DNA of 64,000 nucleotides from positions 372,001 to 436,000 of the forward strand of contig NZ_AP022565.1 of assembly GCF_010727325.1 (NCBI RefSeq), written 5' to 3'. This DNA is from Mycolicibacterium alvei (GTDB taxonomy: Bacteria > Actinomycetota > Actinomycetes > Mycobacteriales > Mycobacteriaceae). Positions 21,655 through 32,582 of this stretch are shown one piece after another (the stretch's first letter is position 1; every line of letters starts with the position of its first letter). The position numbers and the translations under genes were made by a program. A model generated the notes under the pieces. It worked only from the letters and a program-made list of their open reading frames with translations, did not search any database and was not told the DNA's origin.

Positions 21655-22142
21655 GTGCCGGCCGGTTCGGGCGGCGGTGGTGGTGGTTGATGGTCGTCGA
21701 CGTAGGGCGTACAGCCGATCCTGCGGGCGATGGCGACAGCGGGATCGACCAGCTTCTCGGGGGAGATGTCGCGGGCGGCCAGATAGACCTCGCAGTGCCC
21801 GACGACCACCCAGACGCTGGACAGCTGCACCTGCACCAGGGCGAATTCGTCGGGCTCGGCTCGGTGAGCCTCGTAAGCTCCCCGTGCGGAGTCGGCGCCG
21901 TAGCGCAGTTCCTCGACCTCGGCGGCGAAGTCCTCCACCGGGTGGATCGACACGGTCAGGATCGGTGCCGGGGCCACGTCGGCGCCCCAGGACGCGGACA
22001 GGCAATCGACCGGCCGGATCGGGTTGGCGACGCGATTGTTCTGGACCAGGCCGTCCACGGTCAGGTGTTCGGACAGAATCTCGCGGATCGCCGCGACCCG
22101 GGCAGTGTAGGTCCGCAGCTCTTCGCCGACTGGTTCGCTCAC
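21651..22142 (-). CDS. Conserved hypothetical protein
   Basis: A 163-residue acidic soluble protein: [25 protein letters not shown], then [18 protein letters not shown], and a C-terminal [34 protein letters not shown] with a poly-proline end. No domain recognised. GTG 22142 is chosen because upstream in-frame codons (an ATG at 22181) overlap the hisE start; the ribosome site is poor either way. Divergent from hisE; its TAG overlaps the stop of the sugar porter in a shared CTAG. Confidence 0.65.
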   Translation of the reverse strand: MSEPVGEELRTYTARVAAIREILSEHLTVDGLVQNNRVANPIRPVDCLSASWGADVAPAPILTVSIHPVEDFAAEVEELRYGADSARGAYEAHRAEPDEFALVQVQLSSVWVVVGHCEVYLAARDISPEKLVDPAVAIARRIGCTPYVDDHQPPPPPPEPAGT

Positions 22143-22179
22143 CCCTCTATTGCACCCCACAAATCGACCCCCACCGAGC

Positions 22180-22461
22180 ATGAAACAATTCATACCTGTG
22201 AAGACCTTCGAGGCCCTGTTCACCGAACTCAGCGACAAAGCGCGCACCAGACCCGCCGGTAGCGGCACGGTGGCCGCCCTTGACGCCGGCATCCATGGGC
22301 TCGGCAAGAAGATCCTGGAGGAGGCTGGCGAGGTGTGGCTGGCCGCCGAGCACGAGAGCGACGAATCGCTCGCCGAGGAGGTCAGCCAGTTGCTGTACTG
22401 GACACAGGTGCTGCTGATCTCCCGGGGCCTGACCCTCGACGACGTCTACCGGAAGTTGTGA
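22180..22461 (+). CDS. hisE: Phosphoribosyl-ATP pyrophosphatase
   Basis: 93 residues, the same length as I recall for the M. tuberculosis HisE. Second step of histidine synthesis: hydrolysis of PR-ATP to PR-AMP. MazG-like all-alpha fold with the metal-binding [20 protein letters not shown] and [18 protein letters not shown] 22180 aligns with the mycobacterial homologue; GTG 22198 is an alternative. It is 3 nt from a possible hisG GTG, forming the hisE-hisG unit. Confidence 0.96.
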   Translation: MKQFIPVKTFEALFTELSDKARTRPAGSGTVAALDAGIHGLGKKILEEAGEVWLAAEHESDESLAEEVSQLLYWTQVLLISRGLTLDDVYRKL

Positions 22462-22476
22462 GCCGTGGCCGATCAG

Positions 22477-23331
22477 ATGCTGCGCGTCGCGGTGCCCAAC
22501 AAGGGCTCGCTCAGTGAAGCGGCCGGCGAGATCCTTGCCGAGGCCGGGTACCGGCGTCGGCGTGACCCCAAGGATCTGACCGTCGTCGATCCGGCCAACA
22601 ATGTCGAGTTCTTCTTTCTGCGCCCTAAGGACATCGCCATCTACGTGGGTTCGGGTCAGCTCGACCTGGGCATCACCGGACGGGACCTGGCCGCGGATTC
22701 CGATGCTCCGGTGCGGGAGCGCCTATCGCTGGGCTTCGGTAACTCGACCTTCCGTTACGCCGCGCCTGCCGGTCGGGACTGGACCACTCAGGATCTGGCG
22801 GGCAAGCGGATCGCCACCTCGTTCCCGAACCTCGTGCGCAAGGATCTTGCGTCCCACGGGATCGAGGCTTCGGTGATCCGACTGGACGGTGCGGTCGAGA
22901 TCTCGATTCAGCTCGGGGTCGCCGACGTGATCGCCGACGTGGTCGGCTCGGGTCGCACCCTGGGGCTGCACGGACTGGTGGCATTCGGTGCGCCGCTGTG
23001 TGACTCGGAGGCCGTGCTGATCGAACGCGACGGTGCGCAGGGCGATGGCAACGCGGCTGCGCGCGATCAACTGACCGCGCGCGTACAGGGCGTGGTGTTC
23101 GGCCAGCAGTACCTGATGCTGGATTATGACTGCCCGCGCGCGGTTTTGGACCAGGCCACCGCGGTGACACCGGGGCTGGAGTCACCGACCATCGCACCGC
23201 TGGCGGATCCGGATTGGGTGGCGGTACGGGCTCTGGTGCCGCGCCGCGACGTCAACGCCATCATGGATCAGATCGCCGCGATCGGCGCCAAAGCGATACT
23301 GGCATCGGATATTCGGTTCTGCCGTTACTGA
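22477..23331 (+). CDS. hisG: ATP phosphoribosyltransferase (long form)
   Basis: 284 residues starting [14 protein letters not shown]. First committed step of histidine synthesis (ATP + PRPP). Long-form enzyme: catalytic bilobal domain with DLGITGRDL near residue 65, [11 protein letters not shown], and the PRPP loop around [16 protein letters not shown] near residue 150, plus the C-terminal regulatory domain responsible for histidine feedback inhibition (residues ~210-284). A GTG at 22465, four codons upstream, has a slightly better ribosome site and may be the real start. Confidence 0.96.
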   Translation: MLRVAVPNKGSLSEAAGEILAEAGYRRRRDPKDLTVVDPANNVEFFFLRPKDIAIYVGSGQLDLGITGRDLAADSDAPVRERLSLGFGNSTFRYAAPAGRDWTTQDLAGKRIATSFPNLVRKDLASHGIEASVIRLDGAVEISIQLGVADVIADVVGSGRTLGLHGLVAFGAPLCDSEAVLIERDGAQGDGNAAARDQLTARVQGVVFGQQYLMLDYDCPRAVLDQATAVTPGLESPTIAPLADPDWVAVRALVPRRDVNAIMDQIAAIGAKAILASDIRFCRY

Positions 23332-23397
23332 TCACCGCGTGCTGCGCCTGCACGCGTGTTAGCGTCCGGGGGACAATTCCAGGCCTCGGAGGTTGCC

Positions 23398-23880
23398 ATG
23401 ACGCATTTTCTGGTTCTGTTGTTGGCCCTGCTGATCGGCGTGGTGGCCGGATTGCGGACCTTCGCCGCGCCCGCCGCAGTGGCCTGGGCCGCAGCATTGA
23501 GCTGGATCAACCTCGACGGCACGTGGGCCGAGTGGTTGGCCCATCCGATCGTTGTCACCGTGCTGACCATTCTGGCTGTGGTGGAGTTGGTCACCGATCA
23601 GTTGCCGCAGACGCCGAGCCGTAAGACCCCGGTACAGTTCATCGCCCGTCTGCTCACCGGCGCGTTCGCCGGTGCGGTGATCGGCACCGCGTGGGGTTAC
23701 ACCTTCGGCGGCCTGGGTGCCGGTCTGGTCGGCGCCGTGATCGGCACCCTGGGTGGGTATGAGGCACGGAGGCGTCTGGTCGCGGCCAATGGCGGCCATG
23801 ACCTGCCGATCGCCTTGCTGGAGGACGCTATTGCGGTACTCGGCGCTTTTGCGATCGCCGCTCTGACCGCAGTCGTGTAG
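23398..23880 (+). CDS. DUF4126 family membrane protein
   Basis: A 160-residue integral membrane protein, syntenic with Rv2120c. Four to five hydrophobic segments: LVLLLALLIGVVAGLRTF, the Ala-rich helix after it, VTVLTILAVVELV, and glycine-rich AGAVIGTAWGYTFGGLGAGLVGAVIGTLGGYEARR. GGAGG precedes the ATG. Function unknown. The next gene starts 4 nt after its stop, implying cotranscription. Confidence 0.85.
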   Translation: MTHFLVLLLALLIGVVAGLRTFAAPAAVAWAAALSWINLDGTWAEWLAHPIVVTVLTILAVVELVTDQLPQTPSRKTPVQFIARLLTGAFAGAVIGTAWGYTFGGLGAGLVGAVIGTLGGYEARRRLVAANGGHDLPIALLEDAIAVLGAFAIAALTAVV

Positions 23881-23883
23881 TTC

Positions 23884-25260
23884 ATGGCGCCCGCGCGCAG
23901 TTTCGACGCCATCGTCATCGGCGCAGGTCAGGCCGGGCCACCGTTGGCGGCCCGGTTGACCGCGGCGGGGCAGACCGTTGCGGTGATCGAACGTAAGCTC
24001 GTCGGCGGCACCTGCGTCAACTACGGGTGCATCCCCACCAAGACCCTGGTGGCCAGTGCGCATGCCGCACACCTTGCGCGTCGCGGCGCTGATTTCGGTG
24101 TCGGCACAGGCGAAATCGACATCGACATGGGCAAGGTCAAGGCCCGCAAGGATGCGATCATGCTGGCCGACCGCCACGGGGTGGAGGATTGGCTTGAGGC
24201 GATGAGCGGTGCGGAGCTCATCCGCGGACATGCCCGTTTCGTCGATCCGCACACGGTCGATGTCGACGGTGAGCTGTTGCGGGCAGATCGTATCTTCCTC
24301 AATGTCGGTGGCCGCGCGGTGATTCCGGATTTTCCCGGGCTGGACGGTATCGACTACCTGACGAACGTCGGCATCCTGGACCTCGACGAGGTCCCCGAGC
24401 ACCTGGTGATCGTGGGCGGCAGCTACATCGCCCTGGAGTTTGCCCAGATGTACCGCCGATTCGGCGCGCGGGTCACCGTGATCGAGAAGGGACCGCGGCT
24501 GACTTCCCGTGAGGACGAGGACGTCTCGGCCACCATCACCGAAATCCTGCGGGCCGAGGGGATCGACGTGGTGCTGGGCGCCACCGGGATTCGGTTCGCC
24601 GAGCGGGACGGTGGTTTCGAGGTGACACCTCGCGACGGAGCGGACCCGATCACGGGGACGCACCTGCTGCTCGCGGTGGGACGCATCCCGAACACCGATG
24701 ATCTCGGGTTGGAGATCGCCGGCGTGGACCTCGACAGTCGCGGCTACGTCGTGGTCGACGATCAGCTGCGCACCACCGCCGGGCACATCTGGGCGATGGG
24801 GGACTGCAACGGCAAGGGCGCGTTCACCCATACGTCCTACAACGACTTCGAGATCGTCGCCGCCAATCTGCTCGATGATGATCCGCGTCGCGTGAGCGAC
24901 CGGGTCACCACCTACGCCCTGTATATCGATCCGCCGCTGGGCCGGGCCGGGATGACGGTCGAGCAGGTGCGCGCGTCGGGTCGAAAAGCGTTGGTGGGTA
25001 AGCGCCCGATGACCAGGGTCGGCCGTGCGGTGGAGAAGGGCGAGACCCAGGGCTTCATGAAGGTCGTGGTGGATGCCGAGACTGAGGAGATTCTGGGGGT
25101 GGCGATCCTCGGCGTTGGCGGCGACGAGGTGGTGCATTCCGTCCTTGACGTCATGACGGCGAAACTGCCCTACACCGCGATTTCGCGCACGATGCACATC
25201 CACCCCACCGTCAGCGAGCTGGTGCCCACGATGCTGCAGGAGCTGAAACCGCTGGACTGA
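23884..25260 (+). CDS. FAD-dependent pyridine nucleotide-disulfide oxidoreductase (MerA-like class I)
   Basis: A 458-residue flavoprotein. FAD loop VIGAGQAGPPLAARL near residue 12; redox-active disulfide in GGTCVNYGCIPTKTL near residue 42; NAD(P)H site VIVGGSYIALEFAQMYRRFG near residue 175; second FAD motif HIWAMGDCN near residue 300; and the C-terminal His-Glu pair in HIHPTVSEL. This is the mercuric reductase/lipoamide dehydrogenase architecture, but no N-terminal HMA domain and no C-terminal Cys pair, so mercury reduction is unlikely. Physiological disulfide substrate unknown. Confidence 0.9.
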   Translation: MAPARSFDAIVIGAGQAGPPLAARLTAAGQTVAVIERKLVGGTCVNYGCIPTKTLVASAHAAHLARRGADFGVGTGEIDIDMGKVKARKDAIMLADRHGVEDWLEAMSGAELIRGHARFVDPHTVDVDGELLRADRIFLNVGGRAVIPDFPGLDGIDYLTNVGILDLDEVPEHLVIVGGSYIALEFAQMYRRFGARVTVIEKGPRLTSREDEDVSATITEILRAEGIDVVLGATGIRFAERDGGFEVTPRDGADPITGTHLLLAVGRIPNTDDLGLEIAGVDLDSRGYVVVDDQLRTTAGHIWAMGDCNGKGAFTHTSYNDFEIVAANLLDDDPRRVSDRVTTYALYIDPPLGRAGMTVEQVRASGRKALVGKRPMTRVGRAVEKGETQGFMKVVVDAETEEILGVAILGVGGDEVVHSVLDVMTAKLPYTAISRTMHIHPTVSELVPTMLQELKPLD

Positions 25261-25382
25261 GCGTGCGGGCGATGTTGGGTCGGCGCGATACGGTGCCCGA
25301 GGCGCAACCCGCTACTGCAGGGTCGCGTAGATTCCTTGAGGATCAATCCGAGCACCTAACACAGCATTTAACGAAGGCCATC

Positions 25383-25640
25383 ATGTCCGAGGATCAGAAC
25401 GTAGACGTTCCACCGAATCACCTCTCCATCGACCCGCGCAGCGCCTTCTACAGCGAAGAGGTGCTCAGCCGCGACGTCGGTATCCGCTTCAATGGCGTCG
25501 AGAAAACCAATGTTCACGAATACAACGTGGCCGAGGGTTGGGTGCGTGTCGAAGTGCCTACCGCGAAGGATCGCCGGGGAAATCCTATGGTCGTCAAGCT
25601 CAGCGGCACGGTCGAACCTTATTTCCGCCCAGCAAAATAA
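25383..25640 (+). CDS. DUF3297 family protein
   Basis: An 85-residue protein matching DUF3297: DHLS/NHLSIDPRSAFYSEE, VGIRFNGVEKTNVHEYNVAEGWVRV, DRRGNPMVVKLSG and VEPYF. The family is best known from proteobacteria. The gene uses more A/T-ending codons (AAT, AAA) than its neighbours and stands alone, which suggests acquisition by transfer. Function unknown. Confidence 0.85.
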   Translation: MSEDQNVDVPPNHLSIDPRSAFYSEEVLSRDVGIRFNGVEKTNVHEYNVAEGWVRVEVPTAKDRRGNPMVVKLSGTVEPYFRPAK

Positions 25641-25732
25641 CGGGCGCGCTTGGACCTTGCGGTCATGTCGGCTCGGACTACAGTGGGCGGCGGACGGGGT
25701 ACTCGCTTGAGGCTGTGCCGGAGGTGAGAGAC

Positions 25733-25969
25733 GTGGCCCGTGTGAATAGTGTTCGAAAGTTGGCCGCCGGACTCGGCGTGGTGGCGGTACCGATGGGAAT
25801 CGCGTTTGCCGGAGCCGGCTCGGCATCAGCCGATCCGGGACTGTGCGTGAGTGGTCCGTACGGTTTCGCGCACGCCTGCGTGGATACGCCCGGCTGGTAC
25901 AACGGCTGGTATGACGGTCCGCGGTGGCGTGGCGGTTGGGATGGCAACGACCAGGGCGAGGACGACTAG
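25733..25969 (+). CDS. Small secreted Trp/Gly-rich protein
   Basis: 78 residues. GTG 25733 has GGAGGTGA 5 nt upstream. Residues 1-32 are a Sec signal peptide (RKLAAGLGVVAVPMGIAFAGAGSASA, cleavage after ASA). The mature ~46 residues (DPGLCVSGPYGFAHACVD.., then WYNGWYDGPRWRGGWDG, acidic end) hold two Cys likely to form a disulfide and six Trp. No domain recognised. Its TAG shares CTAG with the convergent DinB gene. A cell-envelope peptide or antigen is plausible. Confidence 0.72.
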   Translation: MARVNSVRKLAAGLGVVAVPMGIAFAGAGSASADPGLCVSGPYGFAHACVDTPGWYNGWYDGPRWRGGWDGNDQGEDD

Positions 25970-26484
25970 CTGCTGGTCAGGAGTGCGGAGCGCAGCAGAC
26001 GCAACTGCCCGATCTCCGCGGCGTTCTTCGTCAGCTCGACGTTCAACCACAACACCGTGTCGGCCAGTGACCGGCCGGAGTTCGGTCCCCATGGAAATGC
26101 CGAGGGGACAAGGAGATCCGCGTCGGTCAACGATTCCAACAGGCGGCTCCACCGCGCGCTGAGTGCTCCGATCTGCTGCACGGCAGCCGCGGGGCCGGGC
26201 CAGTCGATCTCGGAGCGCGGCGGTGGCGGCCGACCTTCGACATGGGCGAGGGCGGTCGACCACCAGAAGATCATGTGCCACGTGAGCCAGCCGATGGTCG
26301 GCACCGGAATCGGGTCGGGTTCGATGTCAGCGAAGTCCGGCCACCACCGGCCCGACGCGTCTTCGTGCACCGTCCACACCAGGGGGCCGGGTTCCCACAG
26401 GTGATCGTCGTCGGCCAGCACCGACAGGTGCAGGTCGGTCAGCGCCCAGGCCAGGTCGAACTGGTTTCGCAGCAGCGCGATCAC
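25966..26484 (-). CDS. DinB/DUF664-type four-helix-bundle protein
   Basis: A 172-residue DinB-like protein. N-terminal NQFDLAWALTDLHLSVLADDDHLWEP is the usual first helix; His residues at positions suited to a metal site occur in VHEDASGRW and WLTWHMIFWW. The family includes mycothiol-dependent S-transferases, so such a role is possible in this mycothiol producer, but the exact triad is incomplete. ATG overlaps the thioesterase stop as ATGA; last gene of the three-gene operon. Confidence 0.8.
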   Translation of the reverse strand: MIALLRNQFDLAWALTDLHLSVLADDDHLWEPGPLVWTVHEDASGRWWPDFADIEPDPIPVPTIGWLTWHMIFWWSTALAHVEGRPPPPRSEIDWPGPAAAVQQIGALSARWSRLLESLTDADLLVPSAFPWGPNSGRSLADTVLWLNVELTKNAAEIGQLRLLRSALLTSS

Positions 26485-27274
26485 GGTGCGCGCATCACCA
26501 GCAGGGTCTGGGCCGAAGTGCCGATAAACCCTTGGCGGTCAAAGATTTCCGCCGTCGTCACCCCGATACCGTCCGGTCCGATGGAGCCGCGGGCCCGGAC
26601 CGCGAAGTCCGACCCCTCCGGTAACCGGTGCAGATGCACCGCGGTGTCGGTGTTCATGAAGACGAACTTCTGCGGATCCAGGGCCGCGCCGATGCCATTG
26701 GCTGAATCCACCACCAGCGCCAGGCGCTGCAGGGCTGTCGTCTCCTCGTCGTCGACCACCGGCGTCAACGGACTCATCCAGGCCACCGCGGACTCACCGT
26801 CGGTCGTGCGCTGCCGTCGCCACGTCACACTTTCCAGATAACCCGGCGCGCCCTCCCAGCTGTGCGCCACGTCGGCGGCCTCGCCTTCCACTAGTCGCGG
26901 ATACCGATCGGTGACCACGTCACTGGTGTCGCTGGGGGCCAACAGCCACGCCGTCACCCGCGCCACCGCGCGCCAACTGCCGTCGGGCCGGGCCGCCTCC
27001 ATCTCGGAGACGATCATCGAGATCCGTGATCCCGGTCGGTCCACCCAGGCCCGAACCCGCACCGGCGCAACGGGAATGGCGCCGAGGATGTCGAGTGTCA
27101 ACCGCCCGATCCGCAGGCCCGTGCCGGCGGCCGACTCCTCGATCGCCTTGGTCAGCAGCGCCAGCGGCGGTGAGCCGTGCTGAATCGCCGGATCCCAGTT
27201 GCTCCGGGTATCGGCGGTGGATTCGAACAGCTGGTAATCGCCATCGGCACCGAGCCGGTGGTAGTGACACCCGA

Positions 27275-27278
<4 letters not shown>
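26481..27278 (-). CDS. Acyl-CoA thioesterase family protein (double hotdog)
   Basis: A 265-residue tandem-hotdog thioesterase-like protein. First hotdog: NWDPAIQHGSPPLALLTKAIEE near residue 28 and RLTLDILGAIPVAPVRVRAWVDRPG; second half ends with MNTDTAVHLHRLPEGSDFAVRARGSIGPDGIGVTTAEIFDRQGFIGTSAQTLLV. It probably hydrolyses acyl-CoA esters of unknown chain length. ATG overlaps the RecB-like stop (ATGA), and its own stop overlaps dinB, so the three genes are coupled. Confidence 0.83.
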
Positions 27279-29048
<1,770 letters not shown>

Positions 29049-29184
29049 CTTGGCAGCTTGGTGACCGCCGTCGTTTTCTGCGCCACGGTTGCTCCCGGGC
29101 GGTGATCATCGCCCTCAGGTCGAAAGCGGCGCGACTTCCACTCGACTTGCGGTCGTCTTGCGCTCGTCGCACTCGGCGCAGAGC

Positions 29185-29478
29185 TCAGTCGTCGCTGCGG
29201 TGTAGGCCCCGCCGGGTGGACAGCAGTTCCAGTTCGGGACGGCCCGCGACCATCCGTTCGGCGGTGTCGAGCACATCGACCACGTGGTGACGGTCGGCAG
29301 CGACGAGAGCGACGCCGATGCCGGCGCGGCGGTGTAGATCGTGGGTACCGGTTTCGGCCGCCGACACGGCGAGCTTGCGGTGCAGTTCGGCGATCACCGG
29401 ACGGATGACCGAGCGCTTCTGTTTGAGCGAGTGCACGTCACCGAGCAGCAGGTCGAACTCCAGCCAACCGATCCACAT
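29185..29478 (-). CDS. DUF503 family protein
   Basis: A 97-residue YlxP-like protein: MWIGWLEFDLLLGDVHSLKQKRSVIRPVIAELHRKLAVSAAET is the complete family signature. The Bacillus relative is near ribosome-assembly genes; the function is unsettled. It is 6 nt downstream of lppK on the same strand. Syntenic with Rv2117. The 136 bp between trmI and this gene hold nothing I recognise. Confidence 0.9.
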   Translation of the reverse strand: MWIGWLEFDLLLGDVHSLKQKRSVIRPVIAELHRKLAVSAAETGTHDLHRRAGIGVALVAADRHHVVDVLDTAERMVAGRPELELLSTRRGLHRSDD

Positions 29479-29483
29479 TCCGG

Positions 29484-30032
29484 TCAGCGGGGCGGTGTCG
29501 GGGCGGCCGGCGTCGAAGCTTCGGCACCGGCGCCCATCACCAGCAACAGGTCGGCGGTGCGTCTGGTCAGCTGCCAGCCGTCGGCGTGCGGGGTGAATTC
29601 CATCGGGAAGCTGAATTCGCGCTCCGAATCGTCACCGCCCCCGGTGACCTTGACGGTCGCCACCACGTTGGCCGGCTCGGTTTGCGAGAAGGCCAGATCG
29701 GTGGCCTCGAAGGTCATCGGGGTGAAGCCGTTGTCGGCCAGCGCGCGGCCGAACTTGTCCAGCGCCACGGCGTCGTCAGCCGTGCCGTGTTCCACCAGGA
29801 CAACCTTGTCGGCGCCCGGGACGTTGACGTCGGCCAGCCGGTCCAGCACGCCGGTCAGCGCCTCAGGGGCAGGCAGCGGCGCTGCGGGCGATGCCTCCGG
29901 CACCGTCGGGGACGGCAGGCTGGTCTTCGGGTGCGACGTGGCAGCCGGTTGGTCGCCGCTACCGCACCCACAGAGCCCAAGTGCCGCCACGATCGTGGCG
30001 GCACTCAGGACTGCTGTGCGGCTGCGGTTCAA
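29484..30032 (-). CDS. lppK: Lipoprotein LppK (MTB12-like domain)
   Basis: A 182-residue lipoprotein: RSRTAVLSAATIVAALG signal, lipobox LCGC at residue ~22, Pro/Ser-rich tether, then a domain with FEATDLAFSQ, VVATVKVTGGG, FPMEFTPHADGWQLTRRTADLLL. That pattern is shared with the adjacent MTB12-like protein, so the two are paralogues. Syntenic with Rv2116. Surface-exposed, role unknown. Confidence 0.87.
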   Translation of the reverse strand: MNRSRTAVLSAATIVAALGLCGCGSGDQPAATSHPKTSLPSPTVPEASPAAPLPAPEALTGVLDRLADVNVPGADKVVLVEHGTADDAVALDKFGRALADNGFTPMTFEATDLAFSQTEPANVVATVKVTGGGDDSEREFSFPMEFTPHADGWQLTRRTADLLLVMGAGAEASTPAAPTPPR

Positions 30033-30040
30033 CGGCCTAC

Positions 30041-30544
30041 TCAGCCGACAGACGACAGCAGGTTCAAGGCCGATCCCTTGGAGATCTGCCAGCCGGTGGG
30101 GCTCGGACCCGCCACGAACTGGATGTTCTGGGTGGCGGTGCCGCCGGTGGCCGAGGTCGCGGTCACGTCGGCGTAGGCGACGCCACCCTGGTCCTCGATG
30201 TTGGCGATGTCGAAGGTCAGCGGGAACTTCCCTTCAGCGGCGGCCTTGCTGTACGCACGGTCCGCGGCGAGGCTCTCGATGCGGCCGATACCACCCTGGA
30301 TGTAGGGGGCCTTGCCGCTGAACGAGCCGCCACTGGCGAGTGCCTGCAGGGTCTGCACCAGCGGCGACGCCAGCTCCGGCGCCGGAGCGGCCGGCAGGGG
30401 CGCGCCGAACACGACCGGCTGGATTGCCGGAGTCGTCGACATGCCGCTGGATGCAATGGAAGTCACACCCGCGGCGGCTCCGCCCACCACGGCGGCGGCT
30501 GCAGCTGCGGTGATAAAGCCGGTAACGAGGGTTTTCGAGGCCAC
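30041..30544 (-). CDS. Secreted low-molecular-weight antigen MTB12-like protein
   Basis: A 167-residue exported protein. N-terminal signal (VTGFITAAAAAAVVGGAAAG) and a Pro/Ala linker lead to a C-terminal domain ending PLTFDIANIEDQGGVAYADVTAT..IQFVAGPSPTGWQISKGSALNLLSS, typical of the MTB12 (CFP-2) antigen family. No lipobox Cys, so probably released or retained by its signal. It is followed by lppK 8 nt downstream and is divergent from mpa. Confidence 0.87.
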   Translation of the reverse strand: MASKTLVTGFITAAAAAAVVGGAAAGVTSIASSGMSTTPAIQPVVFGAPLPAAPAPELASPLVQTLQALASGGSFSGKAPYIQGGIGRIESLAADRAYSKAAAEGKFPLTFDIANIEDQGGVAYADVTATSATGGTATQNIQFVAGPSPTGWQISKGSALNLLSSVG

Positions 30545-30657
30545 GACTGTCCTTTCGATCGGACCAATTGAATTAAGAGGCTAACAGTGGTGCTGGTGTG
30601 TCTCGTTCCTAGAGCGCACACAATGGCTGAATCGCCGGTAGCGTTGAAGTTGTTACT

Positions 30658-30674
30658 GCACCAACTTACGGTGC
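30658..30674. promoter_or_regulatory. Inverted repeat in the mpa leader
   Basis: GCACC (30658-30662) and GGTGC (30670-30674) flank a 7-bp centre just upstream of the GGGAGGGAG ribosome site of mpa. Could be an operator or a small hairpin. Confidence 0.35.
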
Positions 30675-30689
30675 GGGAGGGAGCTCAAT

Positions 30690-32531
30690 ATGAGTGAGTC
30701 GGAGCGTTCGGACGGCCATGCCGAGAATTTCTCGGTCGGCCACTCGCAACCCATGTCCGATGATGAGGCCGCCGAGCTGGAATCGCTGCGCCGTGAAGCT
30801 GCGGTTCTGCGTGAGCAACTGGAGAATGCGGTAGGGCCCCAGAGCGGATTGCGCAGTGCCCGTGACGTCCACCAGCTAGAGGCGCGCATCGACTCGCTCG
30901 CCTCGCGCAACGCTAAGCTCATGGACACGCTCAAAGAGGCCCGCCAGCAGCTGCTCGCCCTGCGCGAAGAGGTGGACCGGCTGGGCCAGCCACCCAGCGG
31001 CTACGGCGTGCTGCTGGGCACCCATGAGGACGACACCGTCGACGTGTTCACCTCGGGACGCAAGATGCGGCTCACCTGCTCACCGAACATCGAGACCGCA
31101 TCGCTCAAGCAGGGTCAGACCGTCCGGCTCAACGAGGCACTCACCGTGGTCGAGGCCGGCCACTTCGAGGCCGTCGGCGAGATCAGCACGCTGCGTGAAA
31201 TCCTGGCCGACGGGCACCGGGCGCTGGTCGTCGGGCATGCCGATGAGGAACGTATCGTCTGGCTGGCCGAGCCCCTGATCGCCGCCGAGGATCTGCCCGA
31301 GGATTCCGAAGCCGCGCTCGACGACGACCGGCCGCGCAAGCTCCGCCCCGGCGACTCACTGCTGGTCGACACCAAGGCCGGATACGCCTTCGAGCGCATC
31401 CCCAAGGCCGAGGTCGAGGACCTGGTGCTCGAAGAGGTGCCCGATGTCAGCTACAACGACATCGGCGGACTGGGCCGCCAGATCGAGCAGATCCGCGATG
31501 CCGTGGAACTGCCCTTCCTGCACAAGGAGCTCTACCGCGAGTACTCGCTGCGGCCACCCAAGGGTGTGCTGCTCTACGGCCCGCCCGGTTGCGGTAAGAC
31601 GCTGATCGCCAAGGCCGTGGCGAACTCGCTGGCCAAGAAGATGGCCGAGGTTCGTGGCGACGACGCCCGTGAGGCGAAGAGCTACTTCCTCAACATCAAG
31701 GGTCCCGAGCTGCTCAACAAGTTCGTCGGTGAGACCGAGCGTCACATCCGGCTGATCTTCCAGCGCGCCCGCGAGAAGGCCTCCGAGGGCACCCCGGTGA
31801 TCGTGTTCTTCGACGAGATGGACTCCATCTTCCGCACCCGTGGCACCGGGGTCAGCTCCGACGTCGAGACAACCGTTGTGCCGCAGCTGCTTTCGGAGAT
31901 CGACGGTGTGGAGGGCCTGGAGAACGTCATCGTCATCGGCGCGTCCAACCGCGAGGACATGATCGACCCGGCGATCCTGCGGCCCGGCCGCCTGGACGTC
32001 AAGATCAAGATCGAGCGGCCCGACGCCGAGTCGGCACAGGACATCTTCTCCAAGTACCTGACCGAGGCACTGCCGGTGCACGCCGACGATCTCGCCGAGT
32101 TCGGCGGTGACCGGACGCTGACGATCAAGACGATGATCGAGAAGGTCGTGGACCGGATGTACGCCGAGATCGACGACAACCGGTTCCTGGAGGTCACCTA
32201 TGCCAACGGTGACAAGGAAGTCATGTACTTCAAGGACTTCAACTCCGGCGCCATGATCCAGAACGTCGTCGACCGGGCGAAGAAGAACGCGATCAAGGCC
32301 GTGCTGGAGACCGGTCAGCCCGGTCTGCGTATCCAGCACCTGCTGGATTCGATCGTCGACGAGTTCGCCGAGAACGAGGACCTGCCCAACACCACCAATC
32401 CCGATGACTGGGCCCGGATCTCGGGCAAGAAGGGCGAGCGGATCGTGTACATCCGCACGCTCGTCACCGGGAAGAGTTCGTCGGCCAGCAGGGCTATCGA
32501 CACCGAGTCGAACCTCGGGCAGTACCTGTAG
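30690..32531 (+). CDS. mpa: Proteasome-associated ATPase Mpa/ARC
   Basis: 613 residues. Hexameric AAA+ unfoldase that captures pupylated proteins and feeds them into PrcBA. N-terminal coiled coil ([20 protein letters not shown] and [29 protein letters not shown], ~residues 25-95) binds Pup. Two OB folds follow. AAA module: Walker [13 protein letters not shown] near 300, Walker [13 protein letters not shown], sensor [10 protein letters not shown], Arg fingers RPGRLD. The C-terminus ends GQYL; the penultimate Tyr docks into the proteasome. GGGAGGGAG precedes the ATG. Confidence 0.98.
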   Translation: MSESERSDGHAENFSVGHSQPMSDDEAAELESLRREAAVLREQLENAVGPQSGLRSARDVHQLEARIDSLASRNAKLMDTLKEARQQLLALREEVDRLGQPPSGYGVLLGTHEDDTVDVFTSGRKMRLTCSPNIETASLKQGQTVRLNEALTVVEAGHFEAVGEISTLREILADGHRALVVGHADEERIVWLAEPLIAAEDLPEDSEAALDDDRPRKLRPGDSLLVDTKAGYAFERIPKAEVEDLVLEEVPDVSYNDIGGLGRQIEQIRDAVELPFLHKELYREYSLRPPKGVLLYGPPGCGKTLIAKAVANSLAKKMAEVRGDDAREAKSYFLNIKGPELLNKFVGETERHIRLIFQRAREKASEGTPVIVFFDEMDSIFRTRGTGVSSDVETTVVPQLLSEIDGVEGLENVIVIGASNREDMIDPAILRPGRLDVKIKIERPDAESAQDIFSKYLTEALPVHADDLAEFGGDRTLTIKTMIEKVVDRMYAEIDDNRFLEVTYANGDKEVMYFKDFNSGAMIQNVVDRAKKNAIKAVLETGQPGLRIQHLLDSIVDEFAENEDLPNTTNPDDWARISGKKGERIVYIRTLVTGKSSSASRAIDTESNLGQYL

Positions 32532-32582
32532 TAGCGAACCGGTTGGTCGTAATCGGCCCAACAGGGCGGCGCCGGTGGCAGC

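Noticed and set aside
23884..25260. Mercuric reductase
   Set aside because: No N-terminal metal-binding domain, no C-terminal Cys pair, no mer neighbours.
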